Source of the DNA: Apilactobacillus quenuiae
GTDB lineage: Bacteria > Bacillota > Bacilli > Lactobacillales > Lactobacillaceae
DNA: 64,000 bases
NCBI RefSeq assembly: GCF_002994005.1
Contig: NZ_POSN01000004.1
Span: forward strand, 62,001-126,000
Direction: 5' to 3'
Shown: positions 57,334 to 64,000 of the stretch, piece after piece
Layout: each line of letters starts with the position of its first letter
Numbering within the stretch: the first letter of the stretch is position 1
Notes under the pieces: generated by a model
Databases searched by the model: none
Seen by the model: the letters and a program-made list of their open reading frames with translations, nothing else
Told to the model about the DNA's origin: nothing
Position numbers and translations under genes: made by a program

Positions 57334-57362
57334 GATTATCAATAATGTTGATAATCTTTTTT
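57334..57362 (+). terminator. Terminator after the GNAT gene
   Basis: A perfect 9-bp stem (GATTATCAA / TTGATAATC), 5-base loop and T-run. Confidence 0.88.
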
Positions 57363-57486
57363 ATTTTCATGGATTTTTGGTACTTTACTTTATATATTAT
57401 TCACCTTAATGTTTATTTTGTTTGCTATTCACGAAGTGTAATTTTTACTAATTAAAAATGGTAGTGGGATTATAACATAACCAGAT

Positions 57487-57516
57487 AAAAAAACTACTGA
57501 TAATTAAACCAGTAGC
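57487..57516 (-). terminator. Minus-strand terminator after the 56-aa gene
   Basis: CTACTG / CAGTAG stem with a 10-base loop; the T-run lies on the minus strand (57493-57487). Confidence 0.65.
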
Positions 57517-57566
57517 AAATGGTGAATTTATACAATATATACATAAGCTTATATTATGTATATTTA

Positions 57567-57737
57567 TTAAAATAAATTTTGAATCGAAGAAAATGCGTTT
57601 ATAATTCCAACGATAATAATAAAAAACATTAATGAATAGAATAACTTAGCATTACTCATTATCTTATTTAAAGACCCGCCAAATAAAATAATTATTATAG
57701 CAATTGCTATTAATGTTAAATTTAATAAAACTAACAA
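57567..57737 (-). CDS. Candidate small membrane protein, 56 aa
   Basis: The minus-strand frame starts at TTG with AGAGG 11 bp upstream and reads MLVLLNLTLIAIAIIIILFG, then GSLNKIMSNAKLFYS and a second hydrophobic segment ending NAFSSIQNLF. Two helices and a Lys/Asn-rich loop give a coherent two-span protein, and a minus-strand terminator follows 51 bp later. No family recognised; the topology is shared by many immunity-like peptides, which is not evidence. The rest of 57367-57935 shows no gene I can support. Confidence 0.6.
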   Translation of the reverse strand: MLVLLNLTLIAIAIIIILFGGSLNKIMSNAKLFYSLMFFIIIVGIINAFSSIQNLF

Positions 57738-57935
57738 ACCGTTAATTTCCTCTATACATTAATTGAACTGTCAAATAACTTGAAAATAATATTTAAATAT
57801 CTTAAATATAAATTTATATTGTTATAATAACATTACAATAAGCTCTCCTTAAAAAAGTATATTGCTAATATAACAGTCTTTTATATTTACATATATTTAT
57901 CATACTATTGTCTAATGATTGTGGTATTTTTATAG

Positions 57936-58721
57936 CTATGACATTTCATGATATTTTAAAAAGTCTAAAAATAACATCTTTACTAGTTCTTCTTTATCTA
58001 TCATGATATTATGTCCAGCATTATTTAATATTAGTATTGAACCATTTACATAATTGTTTGTAATATCATAATATTGGTCCCTATAGCCTACGACTTGGTC
58101 CTGCTTTCCAGCAACTAATAAGGTAGGTATAGATATTTTGTTGTGGTTATTTTCTTCTGAATATCTATAGTTTTTATTCAACATCTTTAAGAAATTTGAA
58201 TTACTGTGTTTTATTCCTGGAAGTATTAAATCGTTATATAAATGCCAAGTTGAGTCATTTACTATGACATTCATTGAAATAAAGTCTTTGTAATTCTTAT
58301 CTGAGATTATATTTACATCAGTTATTTTTCCTACATTATAATGTTTTTCTGTTAATCTATCTTTTTTATTAGCTTTTACTACCGGACATGTTAAAAATAA
58401 TTTTAATACTTGCTGTTTTAGCTTTATTGATATGAATTTAGCTATATATCCACCATATGAATGTCCATATATTATAAATTTATTGTTTCCTATTTTATTT
58501 TTAATAAATGTGATTATTCTTTGGATAATGCTTGCGCTACTGGGATTGGTTTCTTTGCTTTTACCCATTCCTGGAAGATCAATATAAATTCTATTAAAAG
58601 ATGTATTCTTAAGAAAGCTTTCAAAAAAACTTATTGTAGAAGTACTATCTAAACCTAAACCATGTATAAATATGATAGGTGTTCATTTACCGAATTCTGT
58701 ATAATTAATAACTGCATTCAT
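57936..58721 (-). pseudogene. Alpha/beta hydrolase with in-frame TGA at codon 13
   Basis: From the ATG at 58721 (AGGAG 8 bp upstream) the frame reads MNAVINYTEFGK, TGA, TPIIFIHGLGLDSTS, and continues open to 57936 (261 codons). The TGA (58685-58683) stands where homologues usually have Gly before the HG oxyanion motif; GGA to TGA is one base. The rest is intact: nucleophile GHSYGG, Asp region VAGKQDQVV and catalytic His in NNAGHNIMID. The longest stop-free ATG frame (58568) would lack the oxyanion strand. Recent nonsense mutation is the simplest reading; readthrough or sequencing error are alternatives. Confidence 0.82.
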
Positions 58722-58751
58722 ATGAACAACTCCTTTTTATTATTATATACT

Positions 58752-58774
58752 AAAAAACCACTCAAAAGAGTAGC
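58752..58774 (-). terminator. Terminator-like hairpin upstream of the hydrolase
   Basis: Minus-strand stem CTACTC / GAGTGG (one G-U pair) with loop TTTT and a six-T run, ending about 31 bp before the hydrolase ATG. It may be an attenuator or a second stop for transcription from the tmRNA side. Confidence 0.5.
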
Positions 58775-58883
58775 TTTCTCATCGCATCTTACACGAATAA
58801 TTATTCTTCATATTTATGGTTTCTATGCTGTTATAATTTATTTAAACTGTACATAATTATTTTATTTTTGATACCAAAACAAA

Positions 58884-58936
58884 GAAAAAGCCCGTTGCTA
58901 TGGTAAAATTAAAACCAATAACAACGAGCTTTTTTA
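58884..58936. terminator. Terminator of tmRNA
   Basis: A long imperfect stem (arms AAAAAGCCCGTTG and CAACGAGCTTTTT) eight bases past the tmRNA 3' end; the T-run for minus-strand transcription is clear. Confidence 0.82.
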
Positions 58937-58944
58937 TCATCTAA

Positions 58945-59317
58945 TGGAGTCGGCGGGATTTGAACCCGCGTCCGAGCATATCGCCATTCGAATTTCTACG
59001 CTCATAGGAATATTATTTAAATTTCACTAATCAAAACGCCATACACCAAGGCTATCATGGTTAGCTAACCCGATTAATCTCTTCTATCAACTTCAGGTGG
59101 GAGTTGAATAGCGTAACCTATTTCATATAAAACCCAATGTTAACCCATAGGTAAAGCTAAATCGGATTGCTACAAGGCGCCTATTAAGCAGCCATTAAAG
59201 TAGCGTTGTTTGAATTATTGTTTGCAGTTATAATTTAAAACTGGACGGTTTTGCGTAGACGCCGCTACGTAACGCCATTCGAATTCGAACTATACCCGTC
59301 GAATCCATAACGACCCC
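58945..59317 (-). ncRNA. ssrA: Transfer-messenger RNA (tmRNA)
   Basis: The 373-nt RNA begins GGGGTCGTTATGGATTCGAC and ends in a tRNA-like T-arm (GTTCAAATCCCGC) and CGACTCCA; the 7-bp acceptor stem pairs GGGGTCG with CGACTCC. CCA is not encoded. The tag frame at 59225-59184 starts with resume codon GCA and reads ANNNSNNATLMAA, then TAA. The end Leu-Met-Ala-Ala departs from the commoner ALAA. tmRNA with SmpB (21094) rescues stalled ribosomes; tagged proteins go to ClpXP (clpP at 10893). Confidence 0.96.
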
Positions 59318-59438
59318 AAAACTTACATAACTAATTTTACCATATTATATGACTGTGTAAAACATTTATAATTCTTAGCATAAAATATTAATAAAAACCG
59401 CTAATTATTGTTATAATTATTATATTGAGGGTGAATTA

Positions 59439-60101
59439 ATGAAAGCAAATGCAATCGCAAGTGAAAGAATAAATCCTTTCTACGTGAGGTTGAAACATCT
59501 CAAAATGGAAAAATGGTACGTTAATGAAATGCAAGAAGATAAAAGCAAACGTTGTTCATTTTCCAAAGAAAATAATTATAATAAGTTAGAAATAGATAAA
59601 ATTGGATTTTATAAAAAACAATTATGGTTCCATTTTTGTGGAGTTGTAAATGAAGGCTGGGTATCTCATAAATTTGTTCGTAAAAATTATCGTTTATTGA
59701 AATTGCATTTTAAAGTTGATCATCAATATGATAATGCAATTATAGCTGCACAAAATTTGTTATCATATTCAGGATATGATCTATCCATTGGTAGTGTCAT
59801 TAAATTTATTGAAGATAAGCATTCCTATGTTCCTAATGATTTCTTTAGACTATTTATTAATAACAAGGGTTCATTTAAACTACTTAATAATAAGTCATAT
59901 CGTCGAATTAGGGGCCAGTTGTTAAGAAATCGCCCAGTTGTAATGTGGTTAGATAATAATGAACATTGTGTAATTTTAATTGGATTTAATCGTAAGGTAT
60001 TTTTTTATAAAGATGCATATGATGGATTAAATAAAACAATTACTGTTAGTCAGCTTACTCATAGATGGAAAAAAAGTGGGTATTTAGCATTTAGTTATTA
60101 A
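59439..60101 (+). CDS. C39-like (Peptidase_C39_2) domain protein lacking the catalytic Cys
   Basis: A 220-aa protein with no signal peptide. Residues about 12-85 resemble an SH3/GW-like module (IGFYKKQLWFHF and EGWVSHKFV). Residues 92-220 resemble the C39_2 cysteine-protease fold: YDNAIIAAQNLLSYSGYDLS aligns with the usual NGCEVTSLAMxLxYxGY segment but has Ile in place of Cys, while the later His (NEHCVILIGFN) and Asp (FYKDAYDG) remain. It is therefore probably not a protease; binding or inhibition is possible. GAGGGTG precedes the ATG. It lies alone between tmRNA and tRNA genes. The family assignment is by motif reading only. Confidence 0.62.
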   Translation: MKANAIASERINPFYVRLKHLKMEKWYVNEMQEDKSKRCSFSKENNYNKLEIDKIGFYKKQLWFHFCGVVNEGWVSHKFVRKNYRLLKLHFKVDHQYDNAIIAAQNLLSYSGYDLSIGSVIKFIEDKHSYVPNDFFRLFINNKGSFKLLNNKSYRRIRGQLLRNRPVVMWLDNNEHCVILIGFNRKVFFYKDAYDGLNKTITVSQLTHRWKKSGYLAFSY

Positions 60102-60114
60102 ATCATAGAAAAAC

Positions 60115-60146
60115 AAAAGGCAAGTCGTTTAACGACTTGCCTTTTT
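60115..60146. terminator. Bidirectional terminator
   Basis: A perfect 15-bp inverted repeat around a single central T, with A- and T-run flanks, between the C39-like gene and convergent tRNA-Glu. Confidence 0.9.
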
Positions 60147-60150
60147 ATAA

Positions 60151-60224
60151 TCACCCGCATGGGTCTCGAACCCATAACTCCGCCTTGAGAGGGCGACGTC
60201 TTAAACCAGTTTGACCAGCGGGCA
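60151..60224 (-). tRNA. tRNA-Glu(CTC)
   Basis: A 74-nt minus-strand cloverleaf: acceptor TGCCCGC / GCGGGTG (first pair U-G, second G-U), D-arm GTC/GAC, anticodon stem TCGCC/GGCGG with loop CTCTCAA (anticodon CTC, U33 present), T-arm ATGGG/CCCAT with loop TTCGAGA. It looks like bacterial tRNA-Glu but has a weak acceptor end and the rare CTC anticodon. CCA not encoded. Confidence 0.82.
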
Positions 60225-60334
60225 ATAAATATTAACAATAATCATGTTACTTTAAAATAATTAAATTGTCAATCTATCAATAATGTTGACAGTTTTATCA
60301 CATAAGTTTATCATTAATAAATGTAATACATTTT

Positions 60335-60407
60335 TGGGTATTCGCCAAATTGGTAAGGCAGCGGACTCTGAATCCGCAATCTACTGGTTCGAGCCCAGTA
60401 TACCCAA
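60335..60407 (+). tRNA. tRNA-Gln(CTG)
   Basis: A 73-nt cloverleaf: acceptor TGGGTAT/ATACCCA with the U1-A72 pair usual for bacterial tRNA-Gln, anticodon stem GCGGA/TCCGC with loop CTCTGAA (anticodon CTG), T-loop TTCGAGC. CCA is not encoded. A short GC-rich terminator follows at once. Confidence 0.93.
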
Positions 60408-60413
60408 TCATTC

Positions 60414-60438
60414 AACGTCGCAGTTTGCGGCGTTTTTT
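60414..60438 (+). terminator. Terminator after tRNA-Gln
   Basis: An 8-bp stem with one G-U pair (AACGTCGC / GCGGCGTT), 5-base loop and T-run. Confidence 0.85.
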
Positions 60439-60663
60439 ATTTTTTAATATTATTTTATAGTAACTATTTTATATAGATGGAAGTTCTTTTATTTCAATTT
60501 TGGTTCATAAATATTAGAATATCATTAACTGCATTTGTATCAATGCTTATAGATATATTTTTAAATTACAATTAATATACTTTTAAATTATTTTTTTAAG
60601 TATATAATTATCTTTTGCATTTTTCAATATTTATAAATAATTAAAGAAGGAGTGATTATTGAC

Positions 60664-62391
60664 ATGATAAGATTAGCTAAGAAATATCTAGTTTGGAGTG
60701 CAGTCTTAGCGGCTGTGCTATTTTTAGTGGTTCAGGTATCTTGTGATCTATATTTACCAACCGTTACTTCCAATCTAATTAATAATGGGGTAGCTAAAAA
60801 TAATGTTCCTTACATCTGGAGTGAAGGATTTAAAATGTTATTTGTTACCTTTATTGGTGTAGTTGCTGCTGGTGGAAATATTTATTTTGCAGCAACTCAG
60901 TCTCAAAAAATGGGCAAAAAGATTCGTTCAGCTATGTATCGTAAAATAATGTATTTATCTGATCAAGATTTAGATAAATTTGGGGATGCCTCATTAATTA
61001 CTAGAAATACAAATGATGTTGTTCAAATCCAAAATGTAATGATTCAGGTTTTAAGAATGATGATTATGTCACCAATTATGCTAATTGGTGCAATGTCTTT
61101 GGCATTCTTTAAGAGTCCTCGTTTAACCATCGTCTTCTTTGCTGCATTGGTTGTTTTAGCAATTGTAGTTTCTATTATTATGTCCTTTGCTGGTCCAATG
61201 TTTAAAAAGTTACAAGGACAGACTGATAAATTAAATTTAGTATTTAGAGAAGGCTTAACTGGTGTTAGAGTAATTAGAGCTTTTAATCGTGATGATTATG
61301 AACAAAAGCGTTTTGATAAATATAATACTAAATATGCTAGTACCGGAATTCGTGTATTCATGTTAGTTTCTTTAATGTTCCCATTGATGACTTTTATTTT
61401 AAGTGGAACGAATGTTGGAATTGTATGGTTTGGTGCAAAAATGATTGCTAATAGTGGATTAGATGTTGGTAATTTAGTTGCATTTATGACTTATGCTACC
61501 CAAATCTTAATTAGTTTTATGATGCTATCATTCCTATTTGTATTTATTCCTAGAGCACAGGCATCTGCTTCACGTATTAATGAAGTTTTTGATGTTAAAA
61601 ATTCAATTAATGATCCTAAAGATCCTAATAAAGTTGGAAAGGGTAATAATACTTTAAGTTTTGAGCATGTTGATTTTAAATATCAAGATGCTCAAAATCT
61701 TTCCTTAAAAGATATTAACTTTTCAGCAAAAGCGGGTCAAACAGTTGCTGTGATTGGTGAAACTGGTTCTGGTAAATCAAGTTTAATTGATTTAATTCCA
61801 AGATTATATGATGTTACCGCTGGGGCTATTAAAATTGATGATACTAATATTCAAGATATTGCTCAAAGTAATCTTCATTCTTTGATTTCTTTAACCCAAC
61901 AAAAAGCAGTTTTATTTACTGGAACAGTTAAAGAAAATATGCAATATGGTAATGAAGATGCAAGTGATGAAGAAATATGGCATGCATTAGATCTAGCAAA
62001 AGCTTCTGACTTTATTAAAGAGGAAGGTGGCTTAAATGCTAAAGTTGAACAAAATGGTGAAAACTTCTCTGGTGGTCAAAAACAAAGATTAGCAATAGCT
62101 AGAACTATTTTAAAAGATGCTGCTATTTATATTTTTGATGATTCATTCTCAGCACTTGATTTCAAGACTGATGCTAAACTAAGACAAGGTCTAAACGAAG
62201 ACGATAAAATTAAAAATGCAATTACTGTAATTGTTGCTCAAAGAATTTCTACCGTTGCCGATGCAGACTTAATTCTAGTTTTAAATAATGGAGAATTAGT
62301 AGGTGCTGGAAATCATAAAGAATTATCTAAAGATAATCCATACTATAAAGTTATTTTAGACTCTCAAATAAAGAAGGGAGAATCCAAATAA
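60664..62391 (+). CDS. Heterodimeric ABC exporter subunit 1 (BmrC/LmrC-like)
   Basis: A 575-aa half-transporter: six membrane helices (about 15-300) and a nucleotide-binding domain with Walker A GETGSGKSS, signature FSGGQKQRLAIAR and Walker B IYIFDDSFSALD. The residue after the Walker B Asp is Asp, not the catalytic Glu, marking a degenerate ATP site as in BmrC-type partners. The ATG at 60664 lies 11 bp after GGAG; the in-frame GTG at 60652 is inside the site. Its stop overlaps the next ATG (TAATG), so the subunits are coupled. Drug or lipid export is likely. The 215 bp upstream show no clear regulator gene. Confidence 0.92.
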   Translation: MIRLAKKYLVWSAVLAAVLFLVVQVSCDLYLPTVTSNLINNGVAKNNVPYIWSEGFKMLFVTFIGVVAAGGNIYFAATQSQKMGKKIRSAMYRKIMYLSDQDLDKFGDASLITRNTNDVVQIQNVMIQVLRMMIMSPIMLIGAMSLAFFKSPRLTIVFFAALVVLAIVVSIIMSFAGPMFKKLQGQTDKLNLVFREGLTGVRVIRAFNRDDYEQKRFDKYNTKYASTGIRVFMLVSLMFPLMTFILSGTNVGIVWFGAKMIANSGLDVGNLVAFMTYATQILISFMMLSFLFVFIPRAQASASRINEVFDVKNSINDPKDPNKVGKGNNTLSFEHVDFKYQDAQNLSLKDINFSAKAGQTVAVIGETGSGKSSLIDLIPRLYDVTAGAIKIDDTNIQDIAQSNLHSLISLTQQKAVLFTGTVKENMQYGNEDASDEEIWHALDLAKASDFIKEEGGLNAKVEQNGENFSGGQKQRLAIARTILKDAAIYIFDDSFSALDFKTDAKLRQGLNEDDKIKNAITVIVAQRISTVADADLILVLNNGELVGAGNHKELSKDNPYYKVILDSQIKKGESK

Positions 62392-64000
62392 TGGAAAATA
62401 ACAATAAAAAACGTGCTGATAACTTTTGGGGATCCACTTGGCGTTTAATAACCTATGTCAAACCATGGTTGCTTGGAATTATTGCTACTTTAATCATGGC
62501 GGTTGTCGCAACAATTTTGCAAATTGTTACTCCCAAAATTTTAGGTGAAGCTACTACTGAAATTTATAAAGGGATTATGAAGGCTTTTGAAATGAAAAAG
62601 TCAGGTTTGCATGTTGGTCGTATTCCAATTGACTTTGGTGCGGTTGGTCATATTTTATTAATAGTGGGATTATTATATGTTGCTGCTGCTTTATTTAACA
62701 TGGGGCAACAATTTATCATGACTTATATTTCTCAAAAAGTGGTTTATCAGTTGAGAAAAGATATGAAGGCTAAATTAAAGCGTTTACCAATTTCGTATTA
62801 TGATACCCATTCTAATGGGGATGTTATGTCCACAATGATTAATGATATGGATAATATTTCTACGATGCTACAAACTAACTTAACTCAGTTAATTACCAGT
62901 GTATTGTTATTCTTTGGGGTACTCTACATGATGACAACAATTAGTTGGTCTCTAACATTAGTAGCTTTGTGTACGTTCCCATTAATTGCGGTTATTGTAG
63001 GAATTGTTACTCCCCGTTCACAAAGGTTTTTTAGTAAACAACAAAAACATTTAGGTCAAGTTAATAGTCAAGTTGAAGAAAACTTTGCTGGTCGTAATAT
63101 TATTAAAACCTTTAATCGTGAAGAAGAAACTATTCAACAATTTGAAAAAGAAAATGATAAATATTACCAATCTGCTTGGAAAGCTCAATTTGTTTCAAGT
63201 TTTATTTTTCCATTGATGAACTTTGTTAAGAATTTAAATTATGTATTCGTTGCAGTATTTGGTGGAATTAAAGTTGCGGCTGGAACTATTGCTTTAGGTA
63301 ATGTCCAAGCATTTTTACAATATGTAAATATGTTTAATCAACCAATTACTAATTTGGCTAATTTAACTAATACCATTCAATCAACCATTGCTTCTGCTGA
63401 ACGTATTTTTAAGATTCTTGACGAACCTGAAATGAATGATCAAACGGTTAATAATAAAATTGAAGATACTGATGATGAAATCACTTTTGAAAATGTTGAT
63501 TTTAGATATTTACCTGACACACCGTTAATTCAAAATTTTGATTTACACGTTAAGCAGGGAACTACGGTTGCCATTGTAGGACCAACTGGTGCTGGTAAAA
63601 CTACTATTATAAATTTACTTGAGCGCTTTTATGATATTGATTCTGGTTCTATTAAGTTCAAAGGCAAGGATACAAGGGACTTTAGTAAATCAGAATTGCG
63701 TTCACATATTTCAATGGTACTTCAAGATAGTTGGCTATTTACGGGTACTGTTCTAGAAAATATTAAGTATGGTAATGCTAATGCAACTGATGAAGATGCC
63801 TATAACGCAGCTAAAGAGGCACAAGCAGATGGCTTTATTCAAAAGCTGCCAGATGGCTATGAAACTGTTTTAAATGAAAATGCTACTAATATTTCACAAG
63901 GCCAGCGTCAATTAATAACCATTGCACGTGCCTTTGTTGCTGATCCGGAAGTACTTATTTTGGATGAAGCAACTAGTTCAGTTGATACTAAGACGGAATC
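62391..64000 (+). CDS. Heterodimeric ABC exporter subunit 2 (BmrD/LmrD-like), 3' truncated by window
   Basis: The frame starts at the ATG overlapping the previous stop and stays open for 536 codons to the window edge. It has six membrane helices with an extended loop after the first one, Walker A GPTGAGKTT (about 398-406), signature ISQGQRQLITIARA (about 501-514) and Walker B VLILDEATSSVDT with the normal catalytic Glu. With subunit 1 it forms one consensus and one degenerate ATP site, the pattern of heterodimeric multidrug exporters. Some 40-80 residues lie outside the window. Confidence 0.93.
   Translation, partial: MENNNKKRADNFWGSTWRLITYVKPWLLGIIATLIMAVVATILQIVTPKILGEATTEIYKGIMKAFEMKKSGLHVGRIPIDFGAVGHILLIVGLLYVAAALFNMGQQFIMTYISQKVVYQLRKDMKAKLKRLPISYYDTHSNGDVMSTMINDMDNISTMLQTNLTQLITSVLLFFGVLYMMTTISWSLTLVALCTFPLIAVIVGIVTPRSQRFFSKQQKHLGQVNSQVEENFAGRNIIKTFNREEETIQQFEKENDKYYQSAWKAQFVSSFIFPLMNFVKNLNYVFVAVFGGIKVAAGTIALGNVQAFLQYVNMFNQPITNLANLTNTIQSTIASAERIFKILDEPEMNDQTVNNKIEDTDDEITFENVDFRYLPDTPLIQNFDLHVKQGTTVAIVGPTGAGKTTIINLLERFYDIDSGSIKFKGKDTRDFSKSELRSHISMVLQDSWLFTGTVLENIKYGNANATDEDAYNAAKEAQADGFIQKLPDGYETVLNENATNISQGQRQLITIARAFVADPEVLILDEATSSVDTKTE

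Noticed and set aside
57371-57457. 28-codon plus-strand frame starting MDFWYF
   Set aside because: No ribosome site, and it starts in the T-rich tail of a terminator.
57800-57860. Minus-strand AAGGAG with start codons behind it
   Set aside because: Every nearby start codon meets a stop within three codons; no gene can be read.

Overview
This window is AT-rich chromosomal DNA from a Lactobacillaceae bacterium, most likely an obligately heterofermentative lineage of the Apilactobacillus / Fructilactobacillus type. The genus is an inference. It rests on the conserved lactobacillar gene order uvrB-uvrA-yvcK-whiA-clpP-gap-pgk-tpiA-eno-secG-rnr-smpB, Gram-positive regulatory signals (CtsR box, LexA/DinR box, cre, T-box), many TTG starts, and visible gene loss. 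No insertion sequence, prophage, CRISPR array or replication origin was seen. No clearly undescribed multigene system was found; the most interesting material is decayed genes, unusual tRNAs and small or non-canonical genes.

Layout. 1-3.7 kb: lgt (5' truncated by the window edge), gpsA, galU, trxB. 3.8-11.5 kb: uvrBA behind a LexA-like box, then yvcK and whiA, with rapZ/yvcJ missing from its usual place; clpP faces left under a CtsR box; a tRNA-Arg(CCG) follows. 11.9-16.6 kb: the lower glycolytic genes gap, pgk, tpiA, eno, without the regulator cggR. 16.7-24.3 kb: a ClC antiporter with an RCK_C tail, secG, rnr, smpB, ung, pta, tsaE and a GNAT. 24.4-28.6 kb: a DEDDh exonuclease, murB, a CPA1 Na+/H+ antiporter and a DUF1361 protein. 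28.7-33.9 kb: cdaA-cdaR-glmM, then glmS, linking cyclic-di-AMP synthesis to amino-sugar and wall precursor supply.

34-45.6 kb: a 40-aa basic protein, a secreted GH73 glucosaminidase, tagH without tagG, two unknown genes, a CPA2 antiporter, Kup, an ArsB/SLC13-type carrier, an SDR glucose dehydrogenase, an EmrB-type exporter and CorA. 45.6-51.6 kb: a GlcU-type glucose transporter under a cre-overlapped promoter, an aminotransferase, a glyA pseudogene, a 100-aa unknown and an Escherichia coli-type asnS behind an Asn T-box. 51.6-64 kb: a YbjQ protein, a Ca2+-type P-ATPase, a histidine phosphatase, a MerR-TipAS regulator, small membrane proteins, a GNAT, a nonsense-mutated alpha/beta hydrolase, tmRNA, a C39-like protein lacking the catalytic Cys, tRNA-Glu(CTC), tRNA-Gln(CTG) and a heterodimeric ABC exporter whose second subunit runs off the window.

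How the genes fit together. SmpB, tmRNA and RNase R form the trans-translation rescue set, and ClpP is a protease for tagged products. CdaA/CdaR make and control c-di-AMP, a signal that in related bacteria controls K+ and osmolyte transport; the window is rich in ion carriers (ClC, CPA1, CPA2, Kup, CorA, Ca2+-ATPase). gap, pgk and eno carry codon-optimised sequence whereas tpiA does not, as expected if flux enters glycolysis at glyceraldehyde-3-phosphate through the phosphoketolase pathway. Loss of glyA, rapZ and cggR fits genome reduction in a nutrient-rich niche.
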